A program made the translations under genes and the position numbers. The notes under the pieces were generated by a model. It was not told the DNA's origin. It made no database searches and was given only the letters and a program-made list of their open reading frames with translations. From Haematobia irritans (Eukaryota > Arthropoda > Insecta > Diptera > Muscidae), in contig NC_134397.1 of the NCBI RefSeq assembly GCF_050003625.1, positions 68,360,669 to 68,424,668 of the forward strand: DNA of 64,000 bases. The letters are read 5' to 3'. Below are positions 22,466 through 34,301 of this stretch, one piece after another; position 1 is the stretch's first letter, and every line of letters begins with the position of its first letter.

Positions 22466-23878
22466 ACAAGTATATACGGCCGTAAGTTCGGCCAGTCCGA
22501 AGCTTATGTACCCTCCACCGTGGATTGCGTAGAAACTTCTAGTGAAGACTGTCATCCACAATCGAATTACTTGGGTTGCGGTAACACTTGCCGATGGCAA
22601 GCTATCTTAAAACTTCCTAACACCGTAACATATACCACATAGTCCATACGTGGTATATATTAAACTAAAAAAGGCCGATTAAATACGTATATAATTAAGT
22701 TTAAAGTTTCTATAGAAATAAAATTTTGGCAAAATAAAATTTTGACAACATTTTCTATAGAAATAAAATTTGGAAAAAATTTTCTATAGAAATAAAATTT
22801 GGAAAAAAATTTCTATAGAAATAAAATTTTGACAAAATTTTCTATAGAAATAAAATTTTGACAAAATTTTCTATAGAAATAAAATTTTGACAAAATTTTC
22901 TATAGAAATAAAATTTTGGTAGATTATTTTTGGCTCGAGTGGCAACCATGATTATGAACCGATATGGACCAATTTTTGTGTGATTGGGGATCGGCTATAT
23001 ATAACTATAGACCGATATGGACCAATTTTGGCATGGTTATTAGCGGTCTTATACAAAGATTTCAACCGGATCGGATGAATTTTGCTCCTCCAAGAGGCTC
23101 CGGAGGACAAATCTTGGGATCGATTTATATGGGGGCTATATATAATTAAGGACCGATATGGACCAATTCATGCATGGTTGTTAGAGACCATATACTAACA
23201 CCACGTACCAAATTTCAACCGGATCGGATGAATTTTGCTCCTCTAAGAGGCTCCGGAGGTCAAATCTGGGGATCGGCTTATATGGGGGTTATATATAATT
23301 ATGGGCCGATGTGGACCAATTTTTGCATGGTCATTAGAGAATATATACCAATACCATGTACCAAATTTCAGCCGGATCGGATGAAATTTGCTTCTCTTAG
23401 AGGCTCCGCAAGCCAAATTTGGGGGTCCGTTTATATGGGGGCTATACGTAAAAGTGAACCGATATGGACATATTTTTGCATGGTTGTTAGAGACCATATA
23501 CTACCATCATGTACCAAATTTCAGCCGGATCGGATGAAATTTGGTTCTCGTAGAGCAATCGCAAGCCAAATTTGGGGGTCCGTTTATATGGGGGCTATAC
23601 GTAAAAGTGGACCGATATGGACCAATTTTTGCATGGTTGTTAGAGACCATATACTAACACCATGTACCAAATTTCAGCCGCATCGGATGAAATTTGCTTC
23701 TCTTAGAGCAATCGCAAGCCAAATTTGGGGGTCGTTTTTTATGGGGGCTCAGATCGACTCAGAATTTCACCACGACCCAGAATATATATACTTTATGGGG
23801 TCTTAGAGCGATATTTCGATGTGTTACAAACGGAATGACAAAATTAATATACCCTCATCCTATGGTGGAGGGTATAAA
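22466..23878 (-). mobile_element. DINE-1-like type A element A6, complete ends
   Basis: It runs from ACAAGTATATACGGCCGTAA to CCTATGGTGGAGGGTATAAA. It has the terminal module, a 29-bp minisatellite (22705-22918), about five 153-bp units (22990-23745) and the core with CCAGAATATATATACTTTAT. The GTCY tract and the sequence around it are deleted (array joins core at about 23747). Confidence 0.8.
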
Positions 23879-25499
23879 AATTCGCAATTGGGACTCTGTC
23901 CTGAATTTGTAAATATGTAGATTTTGGTATTAAATACACGGCAGCATAATCGAATAATTGCTGTGGCTAATGTCTGTTATATGGCACATTTCTTTTTAAC
24001 GAATATGACATACATTTTCAAAATCATTATTTCTATAGCAAATGAAGAAACCCATTTTCAATGCAATCACACGATTTGCTTAAGCAAATTGAGGGTCATC
24101 ACTTGGATGCATCTGCATCTTGGATTGTATCACAACTACCTTGAGTCATCATTGTTGCCAGCATCGTCATAACATAACCAAGAAAAAAACGAACGTGTAT
24201 TCACAATCTCCAATTACAAATTTGAAATGCGTGTCATCATTTTTCCCAACCATGGACATTATCATGATCATGGCTATCATGGCAGCAATAACACATCACA
24301 TACAAAGCTATGGTCAAAGTTTATGGAAAAATTATATTTCCAATTGACACCACATATCAGCGATTATAAATATAACTGCTTACACTGGAAAAATTCGTAT
24401 GGCAATAAATACCGAATTTTATGAATTTATCGTAGTCCCGGTCATGGTAAGGTAATATGCTCGAAGGAGCCATTTCAAAATTCGCATTTCTCCACCGATG
24501 TCCATCAGCTTCGGCTTATGTTAGGATTTGGTTAGTTTTACTCTCGTATATCAACATTATTGCGACAAAAATGTAACATTTTGCTTTTGCAACATGTTTG
24601 AGGTGATCACATTCCATCTCTGGGTGCAGGTGTGCTATATTTGGGTTCAATCGCCATTTTTAGCCTATGGCTCCTCTGCATACAATAGTCTTCTCCCTGA
24701 CGTGACATCTCTTATTGAGCCTTTTGTGGTTATATTTCGTCCTTTTTACAACATGCAATACTGTAAATTCTTTGGGCCACTATTGTGAATATCATTCAAT
24801 ATTTTTCTGGGACAGAAAGCTACTTCGCATTTTCTGACCATGCAACAAACTTGCAGAAGTCCTAACCTAAGCCAGTGAGTAAATAAATGTTGTTCGTCCT
24901 TTTGATCAGTAAACAAATCCATTGTGCTGTTTGTTGTTTTTCAGTGTAGCCAATGTAATGGCAGTTTAAAATATTCCCACACATTTATGGTAAATTGAAA
25001 AAGTATGAAAACAATTTTGGCTGAAAATCTTCAAGAGCATCATCTGTATTCATGTACCGTAGGAAATATCTAATCAAATAAAATTCTAAACGTTCGAAAT
25101 GTGCCACAAAAGCCTACTCAGCCAAACCAATGAAGAATGGAAATACAATGGCATGAGTGATCTTAGTTAAGAAGGACTTGTCTTTAAAAGAAAATTCAAT
25201 GAATTATAAGCCATGACTGTAAAAAGGTCTATAAAACCAAGAAGGAATACCAGTAAATAAGAGATCTTAGATGAAGAACGGTTTACAAGAGTTTAACGTG
25301 TTGGATTTCCAATACCAACCATGCGTTTTATTGTTGTTAGTTTTACACACAACTCTAAATAAGCGTTAAGCATTTGATCATGCGAATATTAATTGGCATT
25401 ACCTGAGATCGCACATCGGATTTTTGTAGGGATGTCAATAATGAAGAATTGTAGCGAATAGAAATATATTAGGAATTTCTCTATGAACTATTAAAAGTT
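23879..25499. other. Unassigned, largely single-copy
   Basis: No gene is supported. Positions 24545-24640 match one arm of the palindromic MITE at 44024 (GTAACATTTTGCTTTTGCAA, GAGGTGATCACATTCCATCT). A short His-rich frame (PNHGHYHDHGYHGS) at 24227-24300 is set by CATGG/CATCA-like simple sequence. Nothing else is recognisable. Confidence 0.4.
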
Positions 25500-25935
25500 C
25501 ACAGAAAAAAATTTTTCTGATTCAATTCGAAATTAATTGATCAAATTAATTTTTTAATTGAGATATCTTAAATCTCAAAAATGATAGTATCAATTACAGG
25601 ATTAATTAGAATAATTAGAAATAAACAAATATACTTTAATAGGCAATTAATTGTTTTTGTCAGACACTTTCAATTAATGTTTTAATTGGTTCAATTAAAA
25701 ATTTAATTGATTTACGTCGAAAAATTAAATCTAGTTTTTAAGTGATGATATCATTTATATACTATATTTTTGTTTATTTATAAATATTTATCAATTAAAT
25801 AAAATAATTTTCTTGTAATTTTACAAGAGTTTATACTTTGTTATGCATATTTCGGTTGGATTTGGGTCCAACCTAATTTTTCGAATTATTATTATTATTA
25901 ATTTTTCAATTATTTTCTTAATTGGAAATATCGTA
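25500..25935. repeat. AATTAATT-rich MITE
   Basis: It starts TCACAGAAAAAAATTTTTCT and is dense in CAATTAA/TTAATTG motifs, like 14740-15805. An ATTATTATTATTA run lies near 25885. Boundaries are approximate. Confidence 0.5.
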
Positions 25936-25941
25936 TATACA

Positions 25942-28727
25942 TTTTTATACCCTAAACCACATAGTGATCAGGGTATAATAACTTTGATCTACCAGAAATA
26001 TTGATTTTAGACCCCATAAAATATACACCGATCGATTCAGAATCACTTCCTGACTCGATATAGCGCTTGGTGTCCGTCCGTCTGTCCATGTATTTGTTGT
26101 TCACAGGATTCCGGTCGCAATTATTAACCGATTGTGATGAAATTTTGTACAGGGTGTTTTTTGGGCATAAGGACGAACGCTATTGAATTTGAAGAAATCG
26201 GATAAAATTTAGATATATATGTAACGCCCGGTTTCGACAAATGGGGTCATGTTGCGCTTTTTTTCTAACCGATTCTCTCCAAATTTGGCAGAAGGTAATA
26301 TAAGGTAATATAATTCACCTCCCTGCAAGTGTGCTAAATTTCATCGAAATCGGTTCAGATTTAGATATAGCTCCCATATATATGTATCGGCCGATTTTAA
26401 AAATTTTCGCCATAAGTCCCTTAATTATCCACCGATCTTACTCAAAATTGGCCAAATATAATCTCCTATAGTACATACTATATGTGCTAAATATCATCGA
26501 AATCGGTTCAGATTTAGCTACAGCTCCCATATATATGTATCGCCCGATTTTGATAAATTTGGCCATGATCGGCCAAAAAATGTGCCTACCAGAAATATTG
26601 ATTTTAGACCCCATAAAATATATACCGATCGACTCAGAATCACCTCCTGAGTCGATATAGCGCTTGGTGTCCGTCCGTCTGTTCATGTATTTGTTGTTCA
26701 CAGGATTCCGGTCGCAATTATTAACCGATTTTGATGAAATTTGGTACAGGGAGTTTTTTTGGGCACAAGGACGAACGCTATTGAATTTGGAAGAAATCGG
26801 ATAAAATTTAGATATAGCTCCCATATATGTGTATCGCCCTATTTCGACAAATGGGGTCACCTTGCGCTTTTTTTCAAACGGATCGTCATCAAATTTGGCA
26901 AAAGGTAATCTTTTTCATTGCCCTTCAAGTCTGCAAAATTTCATCCAAATCGGTTCAGATTTAGATATAGCTCTCATATATATGTATCGCCCGATTTTCC
27001 CAAATTTGGCCACAAACCCCTTATTTATCAACCGATCTTACTCAAAATTGGCTAAATGTAGTCTTCTATAGCACTAACTATATGTGCAAAAAATCATCGA
27101 AATCGGTTCAGATTTAGATATAGCTCCCATATATATGTATAGCCCGATTTTCCCAAATTTGGCCATAGAACCCTTATTTATCAACCGATCTTACTCAAAT
27201 TTGGCTACATGTAGTCTTCTATAGCACTAACTATACGTGCAAAAAATCATCGAAATCCGTTAAGATTTAGATATAGCTCCCATATATGTGTATAGCCCGA
27301 TTTTTCCAAATTTGGCCATAGAACCCTTATTTATTAACCGATCTTACTAAAAGTTGGCTAGATCCAGTCCTCTATAGTACTAACTATATGTACAAAATTT
27401 CATCGAAATCGGTTCAGATGTAGATATAGCTCCCATATATGCATCACCCGATTTTGAAAAATTCGCCCCTAATAACCTTATGTTTGACCATACAGGCCTC
27501 ATTTCTTAACTGATCTTACTCAAATCTTGCACAAGGTAACCTTTTGTGGTATTAATCAAACCCGCAAAATATTATGCAAATTGGTTCAGATTTAAATATA
27601 GCTTCCAGATATATGCATCGCTCGATTTTCCCAAATTTGGCCATACTCTTATTTATTAACCAATGTTACTCAAATTTCAAATTTTGATGTTCTAGCCGAT
27701 CGTACTTATACGTACTTGTAGCTCTTAAATAAGAATATTGCTCGATTTTTACAGATTTGTATTTATTACCCACGCTAATTTAACGATTTTCTCTTTTTTA
27801 ATAATGGGCTCAATATTAGTGGCATACTAACTCCGTAGGTGCAATATCAACACAGCCAGTGTTGCTAGAAGTAGGGGAAATTCCCTATATGTAGGGTTTT
27901 TCTAATATTTAGCGTCTTGTAGGGACGTAGGGCCACAATGTAGGACATTTTCACTCAACACAATTTGTAATAATTTTTACATTTTGGTGGCTCTAGAGGA
28001 GGAAATTAGAAGCCGGCAAGGCTTGATCTATAACAATGTGTGGTAAACTTTATTCCTGTAGAAAAATTTGTCAACATTTTATTTCTATAGAACACTTTGT
28101 CAAAATCGTATTTCTATAGAAATTTTTCCAAAATTTATTTCTATAAAAAATTTTCTCAAAATTTTATTTCTGTGGAATTTTTTCTCAAAATTGTATTTCT
28201 ATAGAAAAATTTCTCACAAAAATTTGTTATTAGAAATTTTCCAAAATTTTATTTTTATACGGATTTAACAAAAAAAATTACTAATTTGGCTAGAATTCTA
28301 CCAACTGTGGCAACCGTGGTGGTAATACAAATTTATATTCTAAGTTATATACGTTGCATATTCATGTTTTAAGATAATAAAGTACTTAGAACAATTTTTG
28401 TTTTGTAAAATTTATCAAATTTAACGAAAAATATAGTAGGGAAAATTGTTTGGGAATGAATGTGAAAGTAGGGAACTTTTTTTGTCCTTGTAGGGTAAAC
28501 CGAACATTTTCCCTGGCAACATTGACTATGAGCTATAGTCAGATTGACACAAAACACCCATAGACATGTACCCCTTAATTTTCTTAAATATGCAACTGCG
28601 GTTTATCTCCCAGACCTATATCAATGTTACCCCACAAATGCTTATGATTACTAATTCTGTAATGGTGGTTTAGGGTATGATATAGTCGGCCCCGCCCGAC
28701 TTTCTACTTTACTTACTTGTTAATAAT
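25942..28727 (+). mobile_element. DINE-1-like type C element C2 with internal duplication
   Basis: It begins TTTTTATACCCTAAACCACA. The head module (GACCCCATAAAATATACACC, TCGATATAGCGCTTGGTGTC, GTCCGTCCGTCTGTCC) occurs twice, at about 25985-26130 and 26585-26700. A long 153-bp array follows, with CGGTTCA anchors at 26951 and 27104 and equivalents at 27257 and 27410. It ends with the terminal module ATATAGTCGGCCCCGCCCGA followed by CTTACTTGTT. An unrelated element is inserted at 27852-28526. Confidence 0.7.
27852..28526. mobile_element. TIR element with CAGTGTTGC-type ends
   Basis: The ends are CCAGTGTTGCTAG and the complement of CAATGTTGCCAGGGAAAAT, an imperfect inverted repeat of the type common in hAT-like elements. 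AGTAGGG and TAGGGA motifs line both flanks. It holds seven to eight units of the same 29-bp TTTCTATAGAAA minisatellite (28050-28265) found in type A DINE-1-like elements. No transposase is visible. Confidence 0.5.
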
Positions 28728-28972
28728 GGACTCAATATTAGTGAAATACTAACTCTGTAGGTTCAGAATTAACTATAGCTCCTAATATCAGAAATTTCTC
28801 TTCAGATTGTGATAAAACTCCCATAACCATGTACCTCTTAATGTTCTTAAATATGGAAATGCGGTTTATCTCCCAAACCTATACCATTGATACCCCACAA
28901 ACAATATTTGCTAATTCAGTAGGTTATCATATAGTCGGACCCGCACGACTTTCTACTTTACTCACGTGTTTT
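28728..28972 (+). repeat. Tandem second copy of the type C terminal module
   Basis: AATGGACTCAATATTAGTGA to ATATAGTCGGACCCGCACGA repeats the terminal module that ends at 28727, about 245 bp, in the same orientation. It includes GCGGTTTATCTCCCAAACCT. It suggests a second element end in tandem. Confidence 0.75.
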
Positions 28973-29275
28973 CAATTAAAACTGTCAAAACTTTTCAATA
29001 AGTTGCTTAATTGACTTTAATTTTCAATTTGATTAAAATGTTAATTGTATCAATTAATTTTTTAAACGATTACGTTTTTAACTTCAATCAAATTTTCAAT
29101 TGAAAATATTTTGGCGATATACGGCCGGACCAAATGGAATAATTTTCCTCGAACGAATTACCATATACTCTACATGGCCGAAAAGATGTTTCATATGTTT
29201 CGGTGTAAACATTTTATGTTTGGAACTCAAATTTTTAGCATATTATTTTTAAGTGCAAGCATATAATGTTCGTTA
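28973..29275. repeat. MITE remnants (AATTAATT type, then AACATAT type)
   Basis: 28973-29110 carries TCAATTAAAACT and TTAATTGTATCAATTAATT, like 14740-15805. 29130-29275 carries CATATGTTTCGGTGTAAACA and AAGTGCAAGCATATAATGTT, matching the MITE at 38363-39345 and 61772-63535. Confidence 0.45.
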
Positions 29276-29279
29276 TCTT

Positions 29280-29412
29280 TTGGAGATAGGTATAAAATCC
29301 AGTATATATGGCTGGGCCGAATCTTATCTTCTTACAATCATGGTAGGTACTGAAGACTGTCGTTTACAATCGCATTACTACTTCTTAATATTGTACGATA
29401 TTAACCTTATAA
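29280..29412 (-). mobile_element. DINE-1-like terminal fragment
   Basis: AGTATATATGGCTGGGCCGA, ACTGAAGACTGTCGTTTACA and ATCGCATTACT are a diverged type A terminal module. It is cut by the DD41D transposon end at 29413. Confidence 0.55.
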
Positions 29413-30226
29413 AGGGTGATTTGTTAAGAGCTTGATAACTTTTTTAAAAAAAAAAAACGCATAAAATTTGCAAAATCTCATCGGTTCTTTATTTGAAACG
29501 TTAGATTGGTCCATGACATTTACTTTTTGAAGATAATTTCATTTAAATGTTGACCGCGGCTGCGTCTTAGGTGGTCCATTCGGAAAGTCCAATTTTGGGC
29601 AACTTTTTCGAGCATTTCGGCCGGAATAGCCCGAATTTCTTCGGAAATGTTGTCTTCCAAAGCTGGAATAGTTGCTGGCTTATTTCTGTAGACTTTAGAC
29701 TTGACGTAGCCCCACAAAAATAGTCTAAAGGCGTCAAATCGCATGATCTTGGTGGCCAACTTACCGGTCCATTTCTTGAGATGAATTGTTCTCCGAAGTT
29801 TTCCCTCAAAATGGCCATAGAATCGCGAGCTGTGTGGCATGTAGCGCCATCTTGTTGAAACCACATGTCAACCAAGTTCAGTTCTTCCATTTTTGGCAAC
29901 AAAAAGTTTGTTAGCATCGAACGATAGCGATCGCCATTCACCGTAACGTTGCGTCCAACAGCATCTTTGAAAAAATACGGTCCAATGATTCCACCAGCGT
30001 ACAAACCACACCAAACAGTGCATTTTTCGGGATGCATGGGCAGTTCTTGAACGGCTTCTGGTTGCTCTTCACTCCAAATGCGGCAATTTTGCTTATTTAC
30101 GTAGCCATTCAACCAGAAATGAGCCTCATCGCTGAACAAAATTTGTCGATAAACACATTTCGAACCGAACACTGATTTTGGTAATAAAATTCAATGATTT
30201 GCAAGCGTTGCTCGTTAGTAAGAACA
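29413..30226 (-). mobile_element. DD41D (rosa-like) transposon, copy 1, one end lost
   Basis: It starts AAGGGTGATTTGTTAAGAGC after TA, the same end as copy 2 at 36947. It stays nearly identical to copy 2 up to 30226, where it stops inside the 5' part (GCGTTGCTCGTTAGTAAG) without the second terminal repeat. The N-terminal transposase region is deleted internally. Confidence 0.8.
29520..30172 (-). pseudogene. DD41D transposase catalytic domain, frameshifted
   Basis: It reads YRQILFSDEAHFWLNGYVNK, WFQQDGATCHTARDSM, then SCDLTPLDYF. The second and third catalytic Asp are separated by 41 residues, the signature of the rosa/visitor-type DD41D group. A missing A in the run at 29716-29720 (five here, six in copy 2) shifts frame straight after LDYF. 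The last stretch, GYVKSKVYRNKPATIPALED to the TAA at 29520, lies in another frame. The DNA-binding N-terminus is absent. Confidence 0.85.
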
Positions 30227-31523
30227 GGATTTATTCCATATGCTAGAAGAAGAGGTAAAACTAGCATATCCTGGCTTCATCGTTTGTTTTAATTTCTTTT
30301 TGCTGGATCTGAATTGTTGACCATTTCTCTTCTCAGCGTACGACAGAAATGGAAAAAGCGGCTATAGTGGCACTACGAAGGCCTCTATCGCTCGTGAAAT
30401 AGGTCAGATTAAGCTCAAAGACATTTAAATTAATATATTGAAACATGAAAATTCAGAAAATGCTAATTGTTTTCTTTTGAGCAAACCAGACAAATATTGA
30501 ATTGAAAATTATGTATTTTAAAATGAAAATTGGATGAGATGATCGACGTGCTGCTGATGGGTGCTTGAAAAAAATCGCTCGCGCGAAATTTTTTCAGGTA
30601 ATTTATGGCTTTATTGGAAAATTTTTGTGAACACTTCTCAAGAAATAAATATTTTTTTGTGTGTATATATTTGTTTTAAAATATAATTTACTTTAGGTTA
30701 AACTAAAGCAATAAAATTTCTCGTCTCTTATTGGCATCCCTTGATTGGAAAATTTAGCTTGAATCGATCGGTTTTATGTGTTTTCCGGCAGTATTCATGC
30801 AATGCCCATCATCAATGTAAGAATAATGCGTTGGTTTTGCTGTAACAGCGTCAGCCATCTGGCCATGTTATTGGGGATAATTATGATGATGGTCTAGCTG
30901 GTGTTGTGTTCCACCATCTTTTAGTGATGATGATGAGAAGCCGCCGCATCGATGGATTGTGCATTGCCGTTTACAATGAATGACTGGTAAAGAGGATGCC
31001 TATCATCCTTCCATGGACCATCATCATCTTACGGGGTATTGTGTACACTTAAAGTATGCGTATGATGAATGTTTTAATGTCTGATTTACTATGGAAAATA
31101 CACAGCTGCGCGTGTTTTTATTAAATATTTTAACATGCGTGTAAAAATTATATGAAAACATAGTTTTTTTCTTTTTAAATAACTCCATCATAAACTGAGT
31201 AATGTATTTTCTATTAATTCTATCCTTATTTGTTGCGCCATTAGTATCCAATTAAATTTGGTGTGGAGAAAATGCATGGTCGTTTAATGTATAAGCCATT
31301 AACTGTACAATGGGTCCTCAATGGTGGCTATAAGTTTCATCACATAATCTTTAAATTAACTGAAATATTGAATCTTTGGATTAAAATTAAAAACTTTCAA
31401 ATATTTAAATAATTTTGCACATCTGGGTTAAGTTTTTTATAACCTCCACCATAAGATAAAGGTAAGTTCCTTAAATTCCTGCCACCATGAATCAAATAGT
31501 TTCCTTTAAAAACTCTTCGTCCT
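30227..31523. other. Unassigned, apparently single-copy
   Basis: No repeat family or domain is recognised. Positions 30770-31020 are rich in CATCAT/GATGATG. It could be host intergenic or intronic sequence. Confidence 0.4.
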
Positions 31524-31803
31524 ACACGCAAAGAAAAAAAAAAAAAACGTTTGTAAAACGTGTACCGAAAACGTTTTTCTTTTGTTAGAGTTTTTTGAAT
31601 ATCACCGAAATTTTAAACTTTTGTCACAAAAAAAAAAATAGTTTGTTACAAAATTTTTATTTTTTCAATAAAAAAAATATTTTTGAACTAACACATAGTC
31701 CATTTCGTTTATTTCAAGCACTATTCTTTTCTGACTTTAAGTCTTTAATAAGACACATTCTACAGTTTCAAAGTAAAAATTTAATATAGTAGTATGTAAT
31801 CAG
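31524..31803 (+). repeat. MITE family K copy
   Basis: TACACGCAAAGAAA, ACGTGTACCGAAAACGTTTT, TTGTTACAAAATTTTTATTT and AGTCTTTAATAAGACACATT match the copy at 43393-43652 along its length. It ends at the SINE insertion, where ATGTAATCAG is the duplicated target. Confidence 0.65.
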
Positions 31804-32154
31804 GGAGCCACCGTGGTGCAATGGTTAGCATGCCCGCCTTGCATACACAAGGTCGTGGGTTCGATTCCTGCTACGACCGAACACCAAAAAGTTTTTCAGC
31901 GGTGGACTATCCCACCTCAGTAATGCTGGTGACATTTCTGAGGGTTTCAAAGCTTCTCTAAGTGGTTTCACTGGAATGTGGAACGCCGTTCGGACTCGGC
32001 TATAAAAAGGAGGTCCCTTGTCATTGAGCTTAACATGGAATCGGGCAGCACTCAGTGATAAGAGAGAAGTTCACCACTGTGGTATCACAATGGACTGAAT
32101 AGTCTAAGTGAGCTTGATACATCGGGCTGCCACATAACCTAACCTAACCTAACC
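31804..32154 (+). mobile_element. tRNA-derived SINE with LINE-like 3' end (copy 1)
   Basis: 351 bp flanked by a perfect 10-bp duplication ATGTAATCAG (31794-31803, 32155-32164). The tRNA-like head has an A box TGGTGCAATGG (31814-31824) fitting the polymerase III consensus and a B box GGTTCGATTCC (31858-31868). A conserved middle follows (GTTCGGACTCGGCTATAAAA). From 32078 to the end the sequence matches the 3' end of the LINE at 49910-49991, including GGACTGAATAGTCTAAGTGA, ATCGGGCTGCCAC and four TAACC units. It codes for nothing and should depend on the LINE for copying. Confidence 0.93.
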
Positions 32155-32161
32155 ATGTAAT

Positions 32162-32480
32162 CAGTGTTACCAGGTTAGGGGTTTCTCCCCAAAATTTAGG
32201 GGTTTTTCAAGTTTAGGGGGATTTTTAGGGGTAACATTTATTTAGGGGGATTTTTGGGGGTAAAAAACATTTAGACCTTATAAAGTGGAGCGATTCTCAA
32301 GCAAATTCGGAACAATTCTGGCATGAATTATGAGAAAAAAGATGCGGGAAGTCATCAAGAAGATCCTAAATACAAGCAAGTATACAATAGCATTATTGTC
32401 GTTATCTTTTTTAAACGCTTCTGTTGAAAGGGCATTTTTAATATTTGACACAATTAAAAACAATAGTATTTTAACTTAGC
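32162..32480. repeat. CAGTGTTACC-end element remnant
   Basis: It starts CAGTGTTACCAGGTTAGG and has repeated TTTAGGGG/GGGGATTTTTAGGGG tracts. The start resembles the element at 27852, but the right end is not found. 32481-32635 looks like a piece of MITE family K (ACAAAATTATCTTTTGTTAC). Confidence 0.35.
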
Positions 32481-32635
32481 AGCTGAAAGCATTTTAAGAT
32501 CAAGCCTGCTTCTTAAATTAATACCAATATTGTATTATTACATCCAAAGAAAAAATAATTTCCTCAGGGACGAAATTTTAAACAAACAAAATTATCTTTT
32601 GTTACAAAGTATTTTCTTAAAGGAAATTTTTATTT

Positions 32636-33985
32636 TTATACCCTCCATCATAGGATGGGGGTATATTAACTTTGTCATTCCGTTTGTAACACATCGAAAT
32701 ATTGCTCTAAGACCCCATAAGTATATATTCTGGGTCGTGGTGAAATTCTGAGTCGATCTAAGCATGTCCGTCCGTCCGTCTGTTGAAATCACGCTAACTT
32801 CCGAACGAAACAAGCTATCGACTTGAAACTTGGCACAAGTAGTTGTTATCGATGTAGGTCGGATGGTATTGAAAATGGGCCATATCGGTCCACTTTTACG
32901 TATAGCCCCCATATAAAGGGACCCTCAGATTTGGATTGTGGAGCCTCTAACAGAAGCATATTTCATCCGATCCGGCTGAAATTTGGTACATGGTGTTGGT
33001 ATATGGTCTCTAATAATCATGCAAAAATTGGTCCACATCGGTCCATAATTATATATAACCCCCATATAAACCGATCCCCAGATTTGGCTTGCGGAGCCTC
33101 AAAGAGAAGCAAATTTCATCCAAGCCGGTTGTAATTTGGAACATGGTGTTAGTATATGATCTTTAACAACCGTGCCAGAATTGGTCCATATCGGTTCATA
33201 ATTATATATAGCCCCCATATAAAACGTTCTCCAGATTTGACCTCCGGAGCCTCTTGGAGGAGCAAAATTCATCCGATCCGGTTCAAATTAGGAACGTGGT
33301 GTTAGTATATGGTCGCTAACAACAATACAAAAATTGGTCCAATCACACAAAAATTGGTCGATATGGGTTCATAATCATGGTTGCCACTAGCCAAAAATAA
33401 TCTACCAAAATTTTATTTCTATAGAAAATTTTGTCAAAATGTTATTTCTATAGAAAATTTTGTCAAAATTTTATTCGGTTCATAATCATGGTTGCCACTC
33501 GAGCCACAAATAATCTACCAAGATTTTATATCTATAGAAAATTTTGTTAAAAGTTTATTTCTATAGAAAATTTTGTTAAAATTTTATTTCTGTAGAAATT
33601 TTTGTCAAAATTTTCTTTCTATAGAATATTTTGTCAAAATTTTTATTTCTATAAAAAATTTTGTGAAAATTTTATTTCTATAGAAAATTTTGTTAAAATT
33701 TTATTTCTGTAGAAAATTTTGTCAACATTTTATGTCTATTTTGTCAAACTGAATTATATACGTATTGGATCGATCTTTTTTGATTTAATATATACAACGT
33801 ATGGACTTACATACAATATAGAAGATGGTGTTAGGAGGTTTTAAGATACCTTGCCATCGGCAAGCGTTACCGCAACTTAAGTAATTCGATTGTGGATGGC
33901 AGTGTTTAGAAGAAGTTTCTACGCAATCCATGATGGAGGGTACATAAGCTTCGGCCTGGCCGAACTTACGGCCGTATATACTTGT
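32636..33985 (+). mobile_element. DINE-1-like type A element A7
   Basis: TTTTATACCCTCCATCATAG, the core, a short GTCCGTCCGTCTGT, about three 153-bp units (32880-33370), a 29-bp minisatellite (33400-33745), the terminal module and GGCCGTATATACTTG are present. The segment GGTTCATAATCATGGTTGCC is duplicated at 33365 and 33478, with minisatellite units between. Confidence 0.8.
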
Positions 33986-34301
33986 ACATATTTACTTCAA
34001 AAGAAAATTTTTTAGCATCAAAAGAAAACTTAGTAGGCTAAAATTTCGTTTATCAGAAAAGAACTCTTATTTCAGTATATATTTGTGTTAACATTAATTT
34101 TTAAAGTGTATTACTACAGGATTTTTTCACGAAATTTGGGACCCCTTTTTGTACTTGTTACATTCTTAAATTTTTTGGGGGTTTTTGGAAAATCCTAGAC
34201 CAATTATGGTCACCACCCAAAAATAACATTTTGCTCTTAAAACATGTTTGAGGTAATCATATTCCTTCTCTGGGTGCTGAAGTAGAAGTAAGATCATTAA
34301 A
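33986..34301. other. Unassigned, with a palindromic MITE arm
   Basis: 34205-34282 (CCAAAAATAACATTTTGCTC, GAGGTAATCATATTCCTTCT) matches one arm of the MITE at 44024-44265. The rest is AT-rich without recognisable content. Confidence 0.4.

Noticed and set aside
24227..24424. His-rich protein (HGHYHDHGYHGS)
   Set aside because: The motif arises from CATGGACATTATCATGATCA-type simple sequence, is followed by no domain, and has no gene structure.
31804..31880. Functional tRNA gene
   Set aside because: A and B boxes are present, but the 5' and 3' acceptor strands do not pair, and the sequence continues into a SINE with target duplications.
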